A DNA stretch of 64,000 nt. Origin: Nonomuraea jabiensis (GTDB taxonomy: Bacteria; Actinomycetota; Actinomycetes; Streptosporangiales; Streptosporangiaceae). Where the stretch lies: NCBI RefSeq assembly GCF_014204795.1, contig NZ_JACHMB010000001.1, forward strand, positions 1,364,001 through 1,428,000, written 5' to 3'. Position numbers and translations under genes: made by a program. A model generated the notes under the pieces. That model did no database searches and was not told where the DNA came from. It saw nothing but the letters and a program-made list of their open reading frames with translations. Shown one piece after another: positions 8,915 through 17,310 of this stretch (position 1 is the stretch's first letter; the number at the start of each line of letters is the position of its first letter).

Positions 8915-9442
8915 CTGATCGTCCTTTCCTTTGAGTGTCATCGCTGGGTGTTCGGTCCGGTGAAGGACCAGCGCTGAGTCCGGCTCCCGTGGAAGTGTTG
9001 TTCTCAGTGCCTGCGCGACAGCAAGGAATCCGACTTGGACGTGACTTGCCCCTAACTTGGCGAGAGAGTTTCTTGAAATGGCGCCCCGGTTCAAGGTCAT
9101 GTGGCCACGCCTGTACCCCGTGACGCGCCACCAGAGGTGACCCAGGCGATCAGCCGGCTCGTCGTCGAGTTCCACGAGTGCCGGCGTCCCATAGCGACTG
9201 CCTACCGTGTCGTCAGGGTGTTCCGCGCCACTCTGCATGAGGACGTAGCAGGGTTGTCGGTCGTTGATGGTGTTGATCTTTGACCGATGGGTGGGTTGGG
9301 CGTGTCCGGTTTCGTGTGCGACGCCACCGTGAGCATGATCTCAATGCGGGACTCGCTGAGCGGCTGTGAAACACACATGGAAGGGTTGGCGGCGACCGGG
9401 CAGTCACTAGTGTCCGATATTCCCGGCGAGAGAGACCCATGC
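8915..9442. other. Intergenic region, 528 bp, no gene recognised
   Basis: This separates the divergent secreted-protein and sigma-factor genes and should hold both promoters. Frames crossing it on either strand have no start with a ribosome site and no family-like sequence. Confidence 0.5.
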
Positions 9443-9976
9443 ATGACCACGTTCCTCGACGGAGCGGTCGCCGATCCCGAGCGATTCTCTGCCGTCTTCG
9501 ATGCCCACTACGAGGAGATTCGCAGCTACATCGGTCGTCGCCTCGACCTCGACGTCGCCGAGGACCTCGCCGCCGAGACCTTCCTGATCGCCTTCCGCCG
9601 GCGTGACGGCTTCGACGCCGCCAAAGGCGGCATCAGGCCTTGGCTGTACGGCGTCGCCACCAAACTCATCGGCCGGCACCGACGTGCCGAGCTGCGGCGA
9701 TACCGGGCACTGGCCAGGTCGGGGCCGCCTGCCGACGAGGACAGCCATGACCAGCGGGTGGTGGATCGGGTCGCGGCGCGGGTGACCGTACGGCAACTCT
9801 CGGCCGCACTGGCCGGGCTGTCGCGCGGTGAGCGCGACGTGGTGCTGCTCATCGCCTACGGCGAGTTGACCTACGACGAGGTGGCGGCGGCGCTCGGCAT
9901 CGCCTACGGCACCGTCGCCTCCCGGCTCAGCCGGGCCAGAACCAAGCTTCGTGACGCATTGGGAGTTGAGGTGTGA
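9443..9976 (+). CDS. ECF-type RNA polymerase sigma factor
   Basis: 177 residues. Sigma region 2 lies near residues 15-80 (FDAHYEEIRSYIGRRL, DVAEDLAAETFLIAFRR, GIRPWLYGVATKLIGRHRR) and region 4 near 110-170 (LSRGERDVVLLIAYGELTYDEVAAALG, then TVASRLSRARTKL), separated by a short linker. ATG 9443 lies after GGCGAGAGAGACC; the longer frame to 9287 is not needed. Its stop overlaps the start of the CU044_5270-family gene (TGATG). Sigma/CU044_5270 pairs are common in Streptosporangiales, and the partner may act as a membrane-bound modulator. Confidence 0.9.
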   Translation: MTTFLDGAVADPERFSAVFDAHYEEIRSYIGRRLDLDVAEDLAAETFLIAFRRRDGFDAAKGGIRPWLYGVATKLIGRHRRAELRRYRALARSGPPADEDSHDQRVVDRVAARVTVRQLSAALAGLSRGERDVVLLIAYGELTYDEVAAALGIAYGTVASRLSRARTKLRDALGVEV

Positions 9977-10902
9977 TGAAGGAATTCCAGCTCATCGACG
10001 AGGTGATGCCGCAGGTGCCGCCCGCCGACCACGCCACGGCGGCGGCCGCACGCGCCCGGATGCTGGGCGCCGACCGGCGGCGGCACCTGCCGGTCTGGCC
10101 CAAGGTGATGCTCGCGGCGGTGGCGGTCAGCGCGGTGATGGCCGGGGGCTTCGTGGCGGTGCCTCTCCTGGGCGGGACGGGCGTCCAGACGGCCGCGGTG
10201 CCGGAGGCGGACGCGGTGCTTGCCGCAGCGGCCGACCGGCTGGCCGCCCAGCCCCCGGGAACCGGGGCGTGGTGGCGGCGGGAGATGGTGCAGGTGGCGC
10301 GGATGAAGACCGCGACCTACACCGTCGAGCAGCGGGTCAGGGACGTGCTGTGGGCGAGCCGGCAACGCGGGTATCGGACACAGCGCGGACTCGTCTCCGC
10401 CAAACCGCTCACGCCTACTGACGCACAGGCGTGGAAGGACGCGGGCTCGCCCGACCTGTGCGACGGCTGCCTGTCGGGAAAGACCTACTTCACCCCACTG
10501 AAGATGACGACCAAGCCCGTGACGGAACTGCCCACCGAACCCGAGGCGCTCAAGGCCGAGATGCTGCGGGCCAACGACAAGGAGACCCCAGAGGCCTGGC
10601 TGTGGGGGGCGAGCAAATGGCTCCTTCTCGACGTCGAGAGCACCCCTGCCACCAGAGCCGCGCTCTACCGCGTGCTCGCCGGCCTGCCGGGTGTGCGGGT
10701 GGAGAACGACGTCACCGACATCGACGGCCGCACCGGGGTCGCGCTGACCTACGGCGAAGCGCCCACCTGTCAGCAGATCATCATCGATCGGGACAGCGGG
10801 CAACTGCTCGCCATCCAGGAGGGTGACGGGTCCTCGGCTTATGTGATCAAGCGGCTGGGCTGGACCGACGACCCCGCGCCGAAGGAGTCGACCTTCTCAT
10901 GA
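9976..10902 (+). CDS. CU044_5270-family membrane-anchored protein
   Basis: 308 residues starting at ATG 9976, overlapping the sigma-factor stop by one base (GTG 9973 is also possible). A basic N-terminal cytosolic part (ARARMLGADRRRHLPVWPK) is followed by one membrane segment at about 43-62 (VMLAAVAVSAVMAGGFVAV) and an extracytoplasmic domain with LCDGC and a typical C-terminal reading (TYGEAPTCQQIIIDRDSGQL). The family has no proven function. Its fixed coupling to ECF sigma genes and anti-sigma-like topology suggest a role in controlling the sigma factor; that is inference. Confidence 0.85.
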   Translation: MKEFQLIDEVMPQVPPADHATAAAARARMLGADRRRHLPVWPKVMLAAVAVSAVMAGGFVAVPLLGGTGVQTAAVPEADAVLAAAADRLAAQPPGTGAWWRREMVQVARMKTATYTVEQRVRDVLWASRQRGYRTQRGLVSAKPLTPTDAQAWKDAGSPDLCDGCLSGKTYFTPLKMTTKPVTELPTEPEALKAEMLRANDKETPEAWLWGASKWLLLDVESTPATRAALYRVLAGLPGVRVENDVTDIDGRTGVALTYGEAPTCQQIIIDRDSGQLLAIQEGDGSSAYVIKRLGWTDDPAPKESTFS

Positions 10903-11011
10903 CGCGTCGGGGTCCCCGTAGTAATGGCGGCAAGTGCTTGTGAGCTAGGTACGGAAATGGCGGTGACCCCTCTGGGGTGATGACGCGCGTCTCACTGCCA
11001 GGGGAACCAGA

Positions 11012-11236
11012 CTATTCGTCGAACTCGCCGAGCTTGACGCCGCCAATGAATGCATCCCACCCGGCTTGTGTGAACCTGAGTGCAGGGCCGTTGGGGTTCT
11101 TGCTGTCGCGGACGGCGATGACTCCGGGAAGGTTGGTGGCGACCTCGACGCAGTTCCCGCCGTTGTTGCCGCTACGGGAACTCTTCTTCCACACAGCCCC
11201 GGCGAGGTCTGTAGCGGTCAGGTCTTTCGGCTCCAT
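11012..11236 (-). CDS. DUF397 domain protein
   Basis: A 74-residue protein with the DUF397 signature: WKKSSRSGNNGGNCVEVA, VAVRDSKNP-like (IAVRDSKNPNGPALRF) and a C-terminal W-AF. It overlaps the end of the upstream HTH gene by 19 nt, the usual actinomycete arrangement of a DUF5753/HTH regulator and its small DUF397 partner (as in WhiJ/AbaA-like and Scr1-type pairs). The pairs are described as developmental or toxin-antitoxin-like regulators; the target here is unknown. Confidence 0.9.
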   Translation of the reverse strand: MEPKDLTATDLAGAVWKKSSRSGNNGGNCVEVATNLPGVIAVRDSKNPNGPALRFTQAGWDAFIGGVKLGEFDE

Positions 11237-12054
11237 TGTTCTGCTGCTTCCTTGATCATTTCGAGAGATTCGCCTGGGCGGTATGCCTCTGCCCGCAGTC
11301 TGTCATACCGCCCCCAAATCAGGGCAACAAGTTCATGCTCTGCCGATACTTCACCTTTGCCTGCAGAGTCTACAGACACCGTAGTCGGGGCATCGGAGAG
11401 CTCCGCGATGACGAATCCGGACATCAAGCCGTCCGTACAGGGATTGTCTGCGGGAACGATCTGCACCGTTACGTTGTGGCGGATGGCCAAGGTGGCGAGA
11501 CGAGTGAGCTGGTCGGCCATGACTTGAGCTCCGCCGATGGAACGCCGAAGGCCCCACTCGTCTATGAGCACCCATAGGGCGGGAGGATTATCTCTCGTCA
11601 AGATCAGTTGCCGCTGCATGCGAGCGGCAACCTGCTCTTCCACCTCCGACTCAGTGGAAGCGAGATGGCCTCGGAAGACTGCCCGCGCATAATCCTCAGT
11701 CTGGAGTAGGCCAGGGATCAAGAGCAGATCCCAGGTGCGAAGCGTCACCGCGTTGGGTTCAATCTCCTCCAGCCAGCGGACATACCAGCCTGGCCCGGAC
11801 GGGGACTGGTGAATGCGACGATAAAGCCGGACAAAGTATTCCTTATCCGGAAGGTCGAAGAATTCGTCGCACGCCTGCGCGAAGTCGAGTTGGGGATTTC
11901 GACTACCGGTTTCGATATGGCCTACTAACGACGGTGAGCAGCGTAGGCGGTCAGCCAGTCGGCGTTGGGACAGCCCTTGCCCTTTTCGGCATCGTGCCAG
12001 CTCACGGCCAAAACGTTCGGCGGGTGACATGCGAGGATCGAGATCATTTGCCAC
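11218..12054 (-). CDS. Helix-turn-helix regulator with DUF5753 domain
   Basis: About 278 residues. An N-terminal XRE-type HTH (LARCRKGQGLSQRRLADRL, then SLVGHIETGSRNP) is followed by a DUF5753 domain from about residue 80 (LRTWDLLLIPGLLQTEDYARA, RMQRQLILTRD, HNVTVQIVP). The start is not certain: GTG 12054 is used, ATG 12030 would fit the HTH equally well, and the frame is open to 12099. It forms an operon with the DUF397 gene at 11012. Family role: local transcriptional regulator that binds its small partner. Confidence 0.85.
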   Translation of the reverse strand: MANDLDPRMSPAERFGRELARCRKGQGLSQRRLADRLRCSPSLVGHIETGSRNPQLDFAQACDEFFDLPDKEYFVRLYRRIHQSPSGPGWYVRWLEEIEPNAVTLRTWDLLLIPGLLQTEDYARAVFRGHLASTESEVEEQVAARMQRQLILTRDNPPALWVLIDEWGLRRSIGGAQVMADQLTRLATLAIRHNVTVQIVPADNPCTDGLMSGFVIAELSDAPTTVSVDSAGKGEVSAEHELVALIWGRYDRLRAEAYRPGESLEMIKEAAEQWSRKT

Positions 12055-12099
12055 GACGGATTTCCAGGGCCTCGGGGGTTGCCGGTGACGTGCGCTCAC

Positions 12100-12443
12100 A
12101 ATGTAACCACATCTGCGTACTCTCGGTGAGGCCTTCTGTCGTCAGACTGTCCTCCTATCTGACGTGCAATGGAGTGTGTTCACGGGCAGTCTGGTGTTGC
12201 CCGCAAACGGCCTGCCAAAACAATAACCCGACATTCCACTCACATGGCTGGGGGCAAAATGACAGTAGCGATCTTGACCGTCTACGGACCTCGGAAAAAT
12301 ACCACCTCAACTGCCTTGAGCAAATTGACAGGTTCCGTCCGGACTGCAAGGGGAACGATGGGTCTTCACTTGCGGCGGGGTCGTGATCGGTGGATGGACG
12401 CGCTTGACGAGTAAACGCCCGAACGAGTGTGGGAGGTTGCGCG
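12100..12443. other. Intergenic region between divergent genes, no gene recognised
   Basis: It is unusually AT-rich for the window (stretches such as AAACAATAACCCG and GGAAAAATACCACC) and contains only short frames without ribosome sites. It should hold promoters for the HTH gene and for the ATPase gene truncated by the IS. Confidence 0.5.
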
Positions 12444-12749
12444 ATGAACGATCAGGCCTTGGCGAAGATAATCCTTCCGGGCATGGCGCGTTCGGTGTCG
12501 CTGGCTCGTCGCTGGGTCGTGGACGCCCTGACGACGGCGGGACACCAAGATGTGGAGAGTGCCCGGCTCGTCACGAGCGAGTTGGTGGGAAACGCCATAC
12601 TGCACACCGGCTCCGGACGATCGGGTGGCCTAGTTACGGTGACCATCTACGAGGTCTGTCATTATCTGGCCAGGATCGAGGTGACTGACGAGGGAGTGGT
12701 GTGTCCCGGGTTGAGTAGAGGTGGGTTGCTGGATTCTGGTGCCACTTGA
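12444..12749 (+). pseudogene. HATPase (anti-sigma/RsbW-like) gene truncated by IS3 insertion
   Basis: ATG 12444 follows GGGAGGTTGCGCG. The product matches the N-terminal half of actinobacterial single-domain ATP-binding regulators: MARSVSLARRWVVDAL, then the N-box SELVGNAILHT. Native sequence ends at ARIEVTDEG near 12696. The G1/G2 boxes needed to close the ATP site are absent and the last 17 or so codons come from the IS end. The missing half is not found on the other side of the element, so insertion was followed by deletion. Confidence 0.75.
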
Positions 12750-12764
12750 TGAGAGGAAAGTGGC

Positions 12765-13070
12765 ATGGGACGACGGGGCTATCCGCCAGAGTTCCGGCGC
12801 AAGGTGCTGGATCTGCTCGAGGCGGGGCGTAAGGTCACCGACCTGGCGCACGATCTGGAGATCAGCAGTCAGACGATCTATACCTGGCGGCGGCAAGACC
12901 GCATCGATCGCGGCCTGGAGCCCGGCTTGACCAGCAGCGAGAAGGACGAGCTAGCAGTCGCCAAGCGCCGCATCGCCGAGTTGGAGACAGAACTGCAGGC
13001 CACTCGACGGGCGATCGAACTGGTGCGAGAGGTGGTGCCCCCAAAAGGCGGTTCGAGGCCATCGCGGTGA
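12765..13070 (+). CDS. IS3 transposase OrfA
   Basis: 101 residues. An N-terminal HTH_Tnp_1 helix-turn-helix (GYPPEFRRKVLDLLEAGRK, then DLEISSQTIYTWRRQ) and a C-terminal leucine-zipper-like coiled coil (EKDELAVAKRRIAELETEL) are both expected for OrfA of IS3 elements. The frame ends at 13070 just after an A4 slip site and overlaps the orfB frame. Confidence 0.9.
   Translation: MGRRGYPPEFRRKVLDLLEAGRKVTDLAHDLEISSQTIYTWRRQDRIDRGLEPGLTSSEKDELAVAKRRIAELETELQATRRAIELVREVVPPKGGSRPSR
13041..13048 (+). promoter_or_regulatory. Candidate programmed -1 frameshift site (CCAAAAGG)
   Basis: Shifting back one base at the A4 run turns the OrfA end PPKGGSRPSR-stop into KRRFEAIAVMAGEGIP, which is the standard N-terminus of IS3 OrfB. 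This would make the OrfAB fusion transposase. Confidence 0.6.
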
Positions 13071-13903
13071 TGGCTGGCGAAGGTATCCCCGTCGAGGTGG
13101 CCTGCCGCGTGCTGCACGTCTCGGTGTCCGGCTACTACGCCTGGCGGGATCGGCCGCCCTCGCCGAGGACCATCCGGCATGTCTGGCTGACCGACCTGAT
13201 CCAGCAGATCCACCAGCGTTCCCGAGGTACCTACGGCGCCCGGCGGGTGCATGCCGAGCTGCGCCTGGGCCACCAAGTCCCGGTCAGCCATGGAGCGGTG
13301 GAGTTACTCATGCAGCGAGCAGGGCTGCAAGGCCTCAGCGGCCGGCCGAAGTGGCGGCGCGCCAAGCCCGACCAGATCGCCGTCGACCTGGTAGACCGAG
13401 CCTTCGCCCGGACCGGTCCCAACCAGCTGTGGGTCACTGACATCACCGAACACCCCACCAGAGAGGGCAAGGTGTACTGCTGTGTGGTGCTGGACGCCTA
13501 CTCCCGCCGGGTGGTCGGGTGGTCGATCGACTCGACCCAGACCGCCACCCTCGTCACCAGCGCCTTAGGCATGGCCATCGACAACCGTACGCCCGCGGGC
13601 ACGATCATCCACTCCGACCAGGGCGTCCAGTTCGGCTCCTGGGCCTTCACCCAGCGCGCCAAGGACTCCGGCCTGCTGCCCTCGATGGGCAGCGTCGGGG
13701 ACTGCTTCGACAACGCCATGATGGAGTCGTTCTGGTCGCGGATGCAGGTCGAGCTCCTCGACCGTCAGCGCTGGAACACCCGGATCGAGCTCGCGAACGC
13801 GATCTTCGAGTACCTGGAGATCTGGCACAATCGGCAACGACGGCACAGCAGTCTGGGCATGCTCACCCCGATACAGTTCGAGAACGCGTCCACCGTGGCA
13901 TGA
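13067..13903 (+). CDS. IS3 transposase OrfB (DDE integrase core)
   Basis: 278 residues counted from GTG 13067, though the natural product is probably the OrfAB frameshift fusion. A HTH_21 region (RSRGTYGARRVHAELR) precedes the rve integrase core. The DDE residues are visible in LWVTDITEH, IIHSDQGVQFGS and NAMMESFWSRMQ, and the C-terminus ends with the usual RRHSSLGMLTPIQFE. No internal stop or frameshift is present. Confidence 0.92.
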   Translation: MMAGEGIPVEVACRVLHVSVSGYYAWRDRPPSPRTIRHVWLTDLIQQIHQRSRGTYGARRVHAELRLGHQVPVSHGAVELLMQRAGLQGLSGRPKWRRAKPDQIAVDLVDRAFARTGPNQLWVTDITEHPTREGKVYCCVVLDAYSRRVVGWSIDSTQTATLVTSALGMAIDNRTPAGTIIHSDQGVQFGSWAFTQRAKDSGLLPSMGSVGDCFDNAMMESFWSRMQVELLDRQRWNTRIELANAIFEYLEIWHNRQRRHSSLGMLTPIQFENASTVA

Positions 13904-13977
13904 CAATCCAGAAACGCGACTCCATCGAACCCAGGGCACACCACCCGCTGATCATTCTGTTAGGACTTCTTAGGGGG

Positions 13978-14012
13978 TATCTTCGATCCCGGGTGCAAGA
14001 TCGTGATCTGGC
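13978..14012 (+). repeat. 35-bp inverted repeat, left arm
   Basis: Core TCTTCGATCCC-G-GTGCAAGATCGTG. It matches the reverse complement of 14475-14509 at 31 of 35 positions. The two arms bracket the VOC gene. They are unlike the IS3 ends next door. Confidence 0.75.
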
Positions 14013-14058
14013 CCGGGGGAGGTAACACCGCCGGAAAGACCCTGTTTGTAGAGGAATA

Positions 14059-14454
14059 TCACCGAGGGCGATGGGCCCGGATATCCACAGGGCGTCCATC
14101 GGGATCGCGAGCCGTCATCGTCCATTGCGTGGGCAGTGTCTCGATCTGTCCGACCGGCCGCCCGGCATCCACAATCCGTTCGCGAAGCTCACACAGTTGT
14201 GCGTATGTGCCCACGCGCAGTCCCCACCCCGCCCGGTTCAGGGGATCAAGATCGGTGGCGGGGGCGGTGGCGGTTTCGACGATCATCAGATGGTCGGCCC
14301 CGCCGACATCGAGGACTGCGATCCGAGGATCAGTAGAGGTAGCAGCGCGCTCGAACGCGAGCGTTGCTCCGAGCAGTCCCGTGTAGTACGCCACGAGCCG
14401 GTCGAGTTCGGTCGTGGACAGTGTCAGATGGTTGATTCCGAGCAGATTGGTCAT
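14059..14454 (-). CDS. VOC (glyoxalase/bleomycin-resistance) family protein
   Basis: 131 residues from ATG 14454. The N-terminus INHLTLSTTELDRLVAYYTG has the first metal-ligand histidine and the alpha-helix of a VOC module; ADHLMIVE carries the second histidine and the C-terminal RDPDGRPVDIR has the usual DPDG turn, although the last acidic ligand is a D rather than E. Possible roles are thiol-dependent detoxification or antibiotic sequestration. The gene sits alone between long inverted repeats, so it may be a mobile cassette. Confidence 0.85.
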   Translation of the reverse strand: MTNLLGINHLTLSTTELDRLVAYYTGLLGATLAFERAATSTDPRIAVLDVGGADHLMIVETATAPATDLDPLNRAGWGLRVGTYAQLCELRERIVDAGRPVGQIETLPTQWTMTARDPDGRPVDIRAHRPR

Positions 14455-14474
14455 GATCAACCGACCGTAGCTCA

Positions 14475-14509
14475 GCCACACCACGATCTTGCACTCGGGA
14501 TCGAAGACA
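14475..14509 (-). repeat. 35-bp inverted repeat, right arm
   Basis: Reverse-complement partner of 13978-14012 (31 of 35 identical). It overlaps the region just upstream of the VOC start and so may also carry its promoter. Confidence 0.75.
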
Positions 14510-14539
14510 CCCTCTTAAGCCCCGGGGTCCGGCAGGACA

Positions 14540-14569
14540 CAGGCCCCCGGCTTTCGGGCCGGGGGCCTG
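14540..14569. terminator. Strong hairpin terminator
   Basis: A perfect 12-bp stem (CAGGCCCCCGGC and its complement) with a 6-nt loop TTTCGG. It lies between the VOC cassette and the minus-strand small genes ending at 14716, so it probably stops transcription arriving from the right. Confidence 0.75.
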
Positions 14570-14715
14570 CTCGTCGGTACGTCACCACTGCTGGCTGGTA
14601 CGGGAAGTTGGAGACGCGCAAATGGCGCTGTCTGGGCCTTGCGGCCTTAGGTATGTGTCTCGCGCCTCCAGGGTCTACGTTCATCAGGGCGGGGGCATCT
14701 GGGACGCCGTTTCGC

Positions 14716-15027
14716 TTACGCCTGAGGCATTGCGACGTCGCGGAGGAATTCCAGCCATATCGCGGTCGCACGCGCGTGCGCCTTGGCGCGCACCTGGGTC
14801 GTGGTAGTGCTGTCGTTCACGTCGAATCTTTCGCTGTCCATTGGGAGACCGTCACGCCCAGGGAGCCGATGATGCAGGGTGAGCTTGAACTTTTCGTCGA
14901 TGATCGAGAACAGCAGCCGCTTGCCGACCCAGCCTTTCTCGCAAGTCGTCGATCCCGGTGACGGTTTCCATTGAATCTGGGGCGCTCCGGTCTTCTGCCC
15001 TTCCTTGGGTTCAACCCGGGTGCTCAT
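14716..15027 (-). CDS. Hypothetical protein, 103 aa
   Basis: A minus-strand frame from ATG 15027 with an upstream purine-rich GGAGGC stretch. The protein is basic and soluble (WVGKRLLFSIIDEKFKLTL, ARAKAHARATAIWLEFLRDV-like end). No family is recognised. It lies 34 nt after a second small gene (15062-15396) that carries a frameshift; the two may form one operon of unknown function. Confidence 0.45.
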   Translation of the reverse strand: MSTRVEPKEGQKTGAPQIQWKPSPGSTTCEKGWVGKRLLFSIIDEKFKLTLHHRLPGRDGLPMDSERFDVNDSTTTTQVRAKAHARATAIWLEFLRDVAMPQA

Positions 15028-15061
15028 TGGATCGCCTCCTGTGCGGCCAGGCTGCCCGCGC

Positions 15062-15396
15062 TCACGACGTTCCCCCGTCGGCCCATCCGTTGATCTGGGT
15101 GACTGCGCTCTGGGGATTCTTCACATCGGACAGGGGAACGACAGTCCCCGACTTGGGAAGCGTCATCGCGAAGTGAAGGTGTGCGCTGTCCTGCATCTTG
15201 ATGATCCTGACGGCTGCCGTGCCTTGCTCCGGAACAAAAACGTCCGGCTCTGCCCCGCGATCTTCATGACCGGCCCCTCCATGTTGAGCTTGATGTGCTG
15301 GATGACGCGGGACTGGACGCCGCCGGCCCCCAGGAGATCGCACAGGATCGGCAGGACCCCGATCTGCTTGCCTGTGTTTACTCTGGCTTGCCTCAC
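15062..15396 (-). pseudogene. Small hypothetical gene with a frameshift at a T5 run
   Basis: From GTG 15396 (ribosome site GGAGGG) the frame reads VNTGKQIGVLPILCDLLGAG...MKIAGQSRTF. In the neighbouring frame it continues VPEQGTAAVRIIKMQDSAHL and ends NPQSAVTQINGWADGGTS. The switch is at a GTTTTTG run near 15228. Joined, the product would be about 110 residues. The change is either a real mutation or a homopolymer sequencing error. No family is recognised. Confidence 0.5.
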
Positions 15397-15493
15397 TTCA
15401 TGCCCTCCGATGGGCTAGAAGCCCGTGTCCTGGCCGGACTATGGAGCATGTCCGTGATCTTGACGCGACTGCCGACAGTGCTCGCAGCCGTCG

Positions 15494-15859
15494 TCATGGA
15501 AGCTGTCCGGCTGGTGGGGCACCGGCGGCGGATGTCAGGTCACTGATCGTCTGGTTGGCACGTAGATCTGCACACCGGAAGGCGACGCGACGGGCGGCGC
15601 GTACGGGTTCGATGGCCGGATGCCAGACGTAGACAGCGCGCTTGTGCTCGGGGTCCCAGCCGCTGCGCCACCAGAAGCGGTAGCCGTCGCACCACACCAC
15701 CAGCCCCACCCAGACCGACACCAACGCGAGCCCGTAACCAGCATGTACGTCTGCGGTGATGCCCTCCTGCGCGAGAGCCTCTCGCAGCAGCTCGGCGTGG
15801 AGGCGTTGCGTGGTGTCCTCCGCTGGATGGGTGTGCGTCGGAACTCGTGAAGGATTCAT
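15494..15859 (-). CDS. Hypothetical protein, about 121 aa
   Basis: Start ATG 15859 is used; ATG 15886 would add nine residues. The protein reads TQRLHAELLREALAQEGI, then GYGLALVSVWVGLVVWCDGYRFWW and HPAIEPVRAARRVAFR. This aromatic pattern is one I associate with small conserved actinomycete proteins encoded opposite XRE/TPR regulators, as here: the regulator at 15954 is divergent with about 95 bp between starts. It is probably cytosolic and the function is unknown. Confidence 0.6.
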   Translation of the reverse strand: MNPSRVPTHTHPAEDTTQRLHAELLREALAQEGITADVHAGYGLALVSVWVGLVVWCDGYRFWWRSGWDPEHKRAVYVWHPAIEPVRAARRVAFRCADLRANQTISDLTSAAGAPPAGQLP

Positions 15860-15953
15860 CACGTCAAGCAAAGCGACACCAGCCATTCCGGGCACGATGA
15901 CAATGGGAGACAGCCGCGGACACGGTGTATCCGCGAATATCCGGAGGTGAGCG

Positions 15954-17201
15954 ATGAACACCCCAGGAACACCGCCCCCATGGGCCGCTCGGCTCCGGGC
16001 CGAGCGCAAGGCCGAGATCGGCACCGTCGCGGACCTGGCCAGACGGCTCAAGGCGGTGGCGGACGGCCCGCTGCCCACTGTGGCGGATCTGACGCGGATG
16101 ATCCGAGGGTGGGAGCGAGGAGACCACTACCCCAGCGAGCGCTACCGTCTCCTGTACGCTCGCGCGCTGAATACGACGGAGGCCGGCCTGTTCGACCTGG
16201 ATGAGCGGCCCGCGGTTCCCGTTCCCGCTTTGCCTCTGGAGAGCATCGCCCCTGACCTGGATCTCTATGAGCGCATTACCCGTACGCTCCAAGATCCTCG
16301 CCGTATTGACCAGGGCACCGTGGACTGGCTCGCCACCTGCCTTGCCGAACATCGCAAGGTGGAAGACACCATCGGCTCGCATCCTCTCTTGGGCATCGTC
16401 CGGCAGCAACTCGGCATCGTGGTCGAGCTGGCTCAGAGCGCGCGAGGCGGCATCGCCGACACCGTGGTGGATCTGGCCGCGCAGTACGCCCAGTTCGTCG
16501 CGTGGATGTCACTCGACATCGACGACCAGGCCGCCGCACTTGCCTGGTACGACCGCGCCCACGACTGGGCGCTGGAGATCGGCGACGTCGACATGGCCAC
16601 CACCACGCTCAGCATGAAAGCCCACCAAGCGTGGAGCGCCGGCAATGCCCGCAGGACCGTCCGACTGGCCGAAGCCGCGCGCTGGCACGACGGACGGGTG
16701 ACTCCCGGTGTGCGCGGCATGGCCACCCAGATGGCCGCGCGAGGGCACGCGCTGGCAGGGGAAGCCCGTCCGGCCCGTACGCTCCTGGATCAGGCCGAAG
16801 CCCTCATTCGCCAAGCGGCAGAGCGGGCCGACGACGAGCCGGCGTGGATGTACTTCTACGACGAGACCTGGTTCCGCCTCCAACGCGGCATGACGGAGCT
16901 GCACCTCTCGAACTGGCCCAAAGCCGCCGACTTGCTGGCAGCCGGGCTGGCGAATCTCCCTGCCTCCTACAAACGCGACCGCGCGTGGTACGGCTCATGC
17001 CTGGCCAATGCGCACGCGGAGGCGGGGGACGCGCGGGCATCCCTCGATGTAGGGCTCCCGGTCGTGGAAGATGCCGTCAAACTGAACCGCCATGCCCACA
17101 AGGAACTCGTCAATGTGCAGGCCCTCCTCCGGGAGCGCCGCTCGCCGCACGCGGACACTCTGGCAGAGGCGCTCACGGCCGGGCGCCAAACGTCGGGCTG
17201 A
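15954..17201 (+). CDS. XRE-type regulator with C-terminal TPR-like domain
   Basis: 415 residues; ATG 15954 follows CCGGAGGTGAGCG. The N-terminal DNA-binding part (GTVADLARRLKAVADGPLP, TRMIRGWERGDHYPSERYRLLYARAL) is an atypical helix-turn-helix. The rest is alpha-helical with TPR-like repeats (AALAWYDRAHDWALEIGDVDMA, NWPKAADLLAAGLANLP). Proteins of this design are common actinobacterial regulators, often responding to peptides or to a small divergent partner. The divergent 15494-15859 gene is the likely partner. Confidence 0.82.
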   Translation: MNTPGTPPPWAARLRAERKAEIGTVADLARRLKAVADGPLPTVADLTRMIRGWERGDHYPSERYRLLYARALNTTEAGLFDLDERPAVPVPALPLESIAPDLDLYERITRTLQDPRRIDQGTVDWLATCLAEHRKVEDTIGSHPLLGIVRQQLGIVVELAQSARGGIADTVVDLAAQYAQFVAWMSLDIDDQAAALAWYDRAHDWALEIGDVDMATTTLSMKAHQAWSAGNARRTVRLAEAARWHDGRVTPGVRGMATQMAARGHALAGEARPARTLLDQAEALIRQAAERADDEPAWMYFYDETWFRLQRGMTELHLSNWPKAADLLAAGLANLPASYKRDRAWYGSCLANAHAEAGDARASLDVGLPVVEDAVKLNRHAHKELVNVQALLRERRSPHADTLAEALTAGRQTSG

Positions 17202-17310
17202 ACCGTCATCGAGTACCACGGTGGTCTCGCCGAGGCCGCCCACTGCCGCCACCTCAGGTCCCGGTTGCGAGTTCGGGGTGTCCCGTCGGTCAACGGCATG
17301 CCCCGCGGCA

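Larger units (their letters stand above)
12697..13943 (+). mobile_element. IS3-family insertion sequence, complete (about 1.25 kb)
   Basis: Imperfect terminal inverted repeats of about 36 bp bound orfA and orfB: the left end starts TGGTGTGTCCCGGGTT and the right end, read inward, is TGGTGTGCCCTGGGTT. Both ends also share CTGGATT further in. The termini have the 5'-TG...CA-3' form usual for IS3. No short target duplication is evident. Both transposase frames are intact, so it may be active. Confidence 0.85.

Noticed and set aside
12169..12414. 81-residue frame before the truncated ATPase gene
   Set aside because: AT-rich promoter region, no ribosome site, no family signal.
14003..14386. Plus-strand frame beginning MIWPGGGNTAGKTL (P-loop-like)
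   Set aside because: Chance resemblance; the frame is antisense to the VOC gene and begins inside the inverted repeat.
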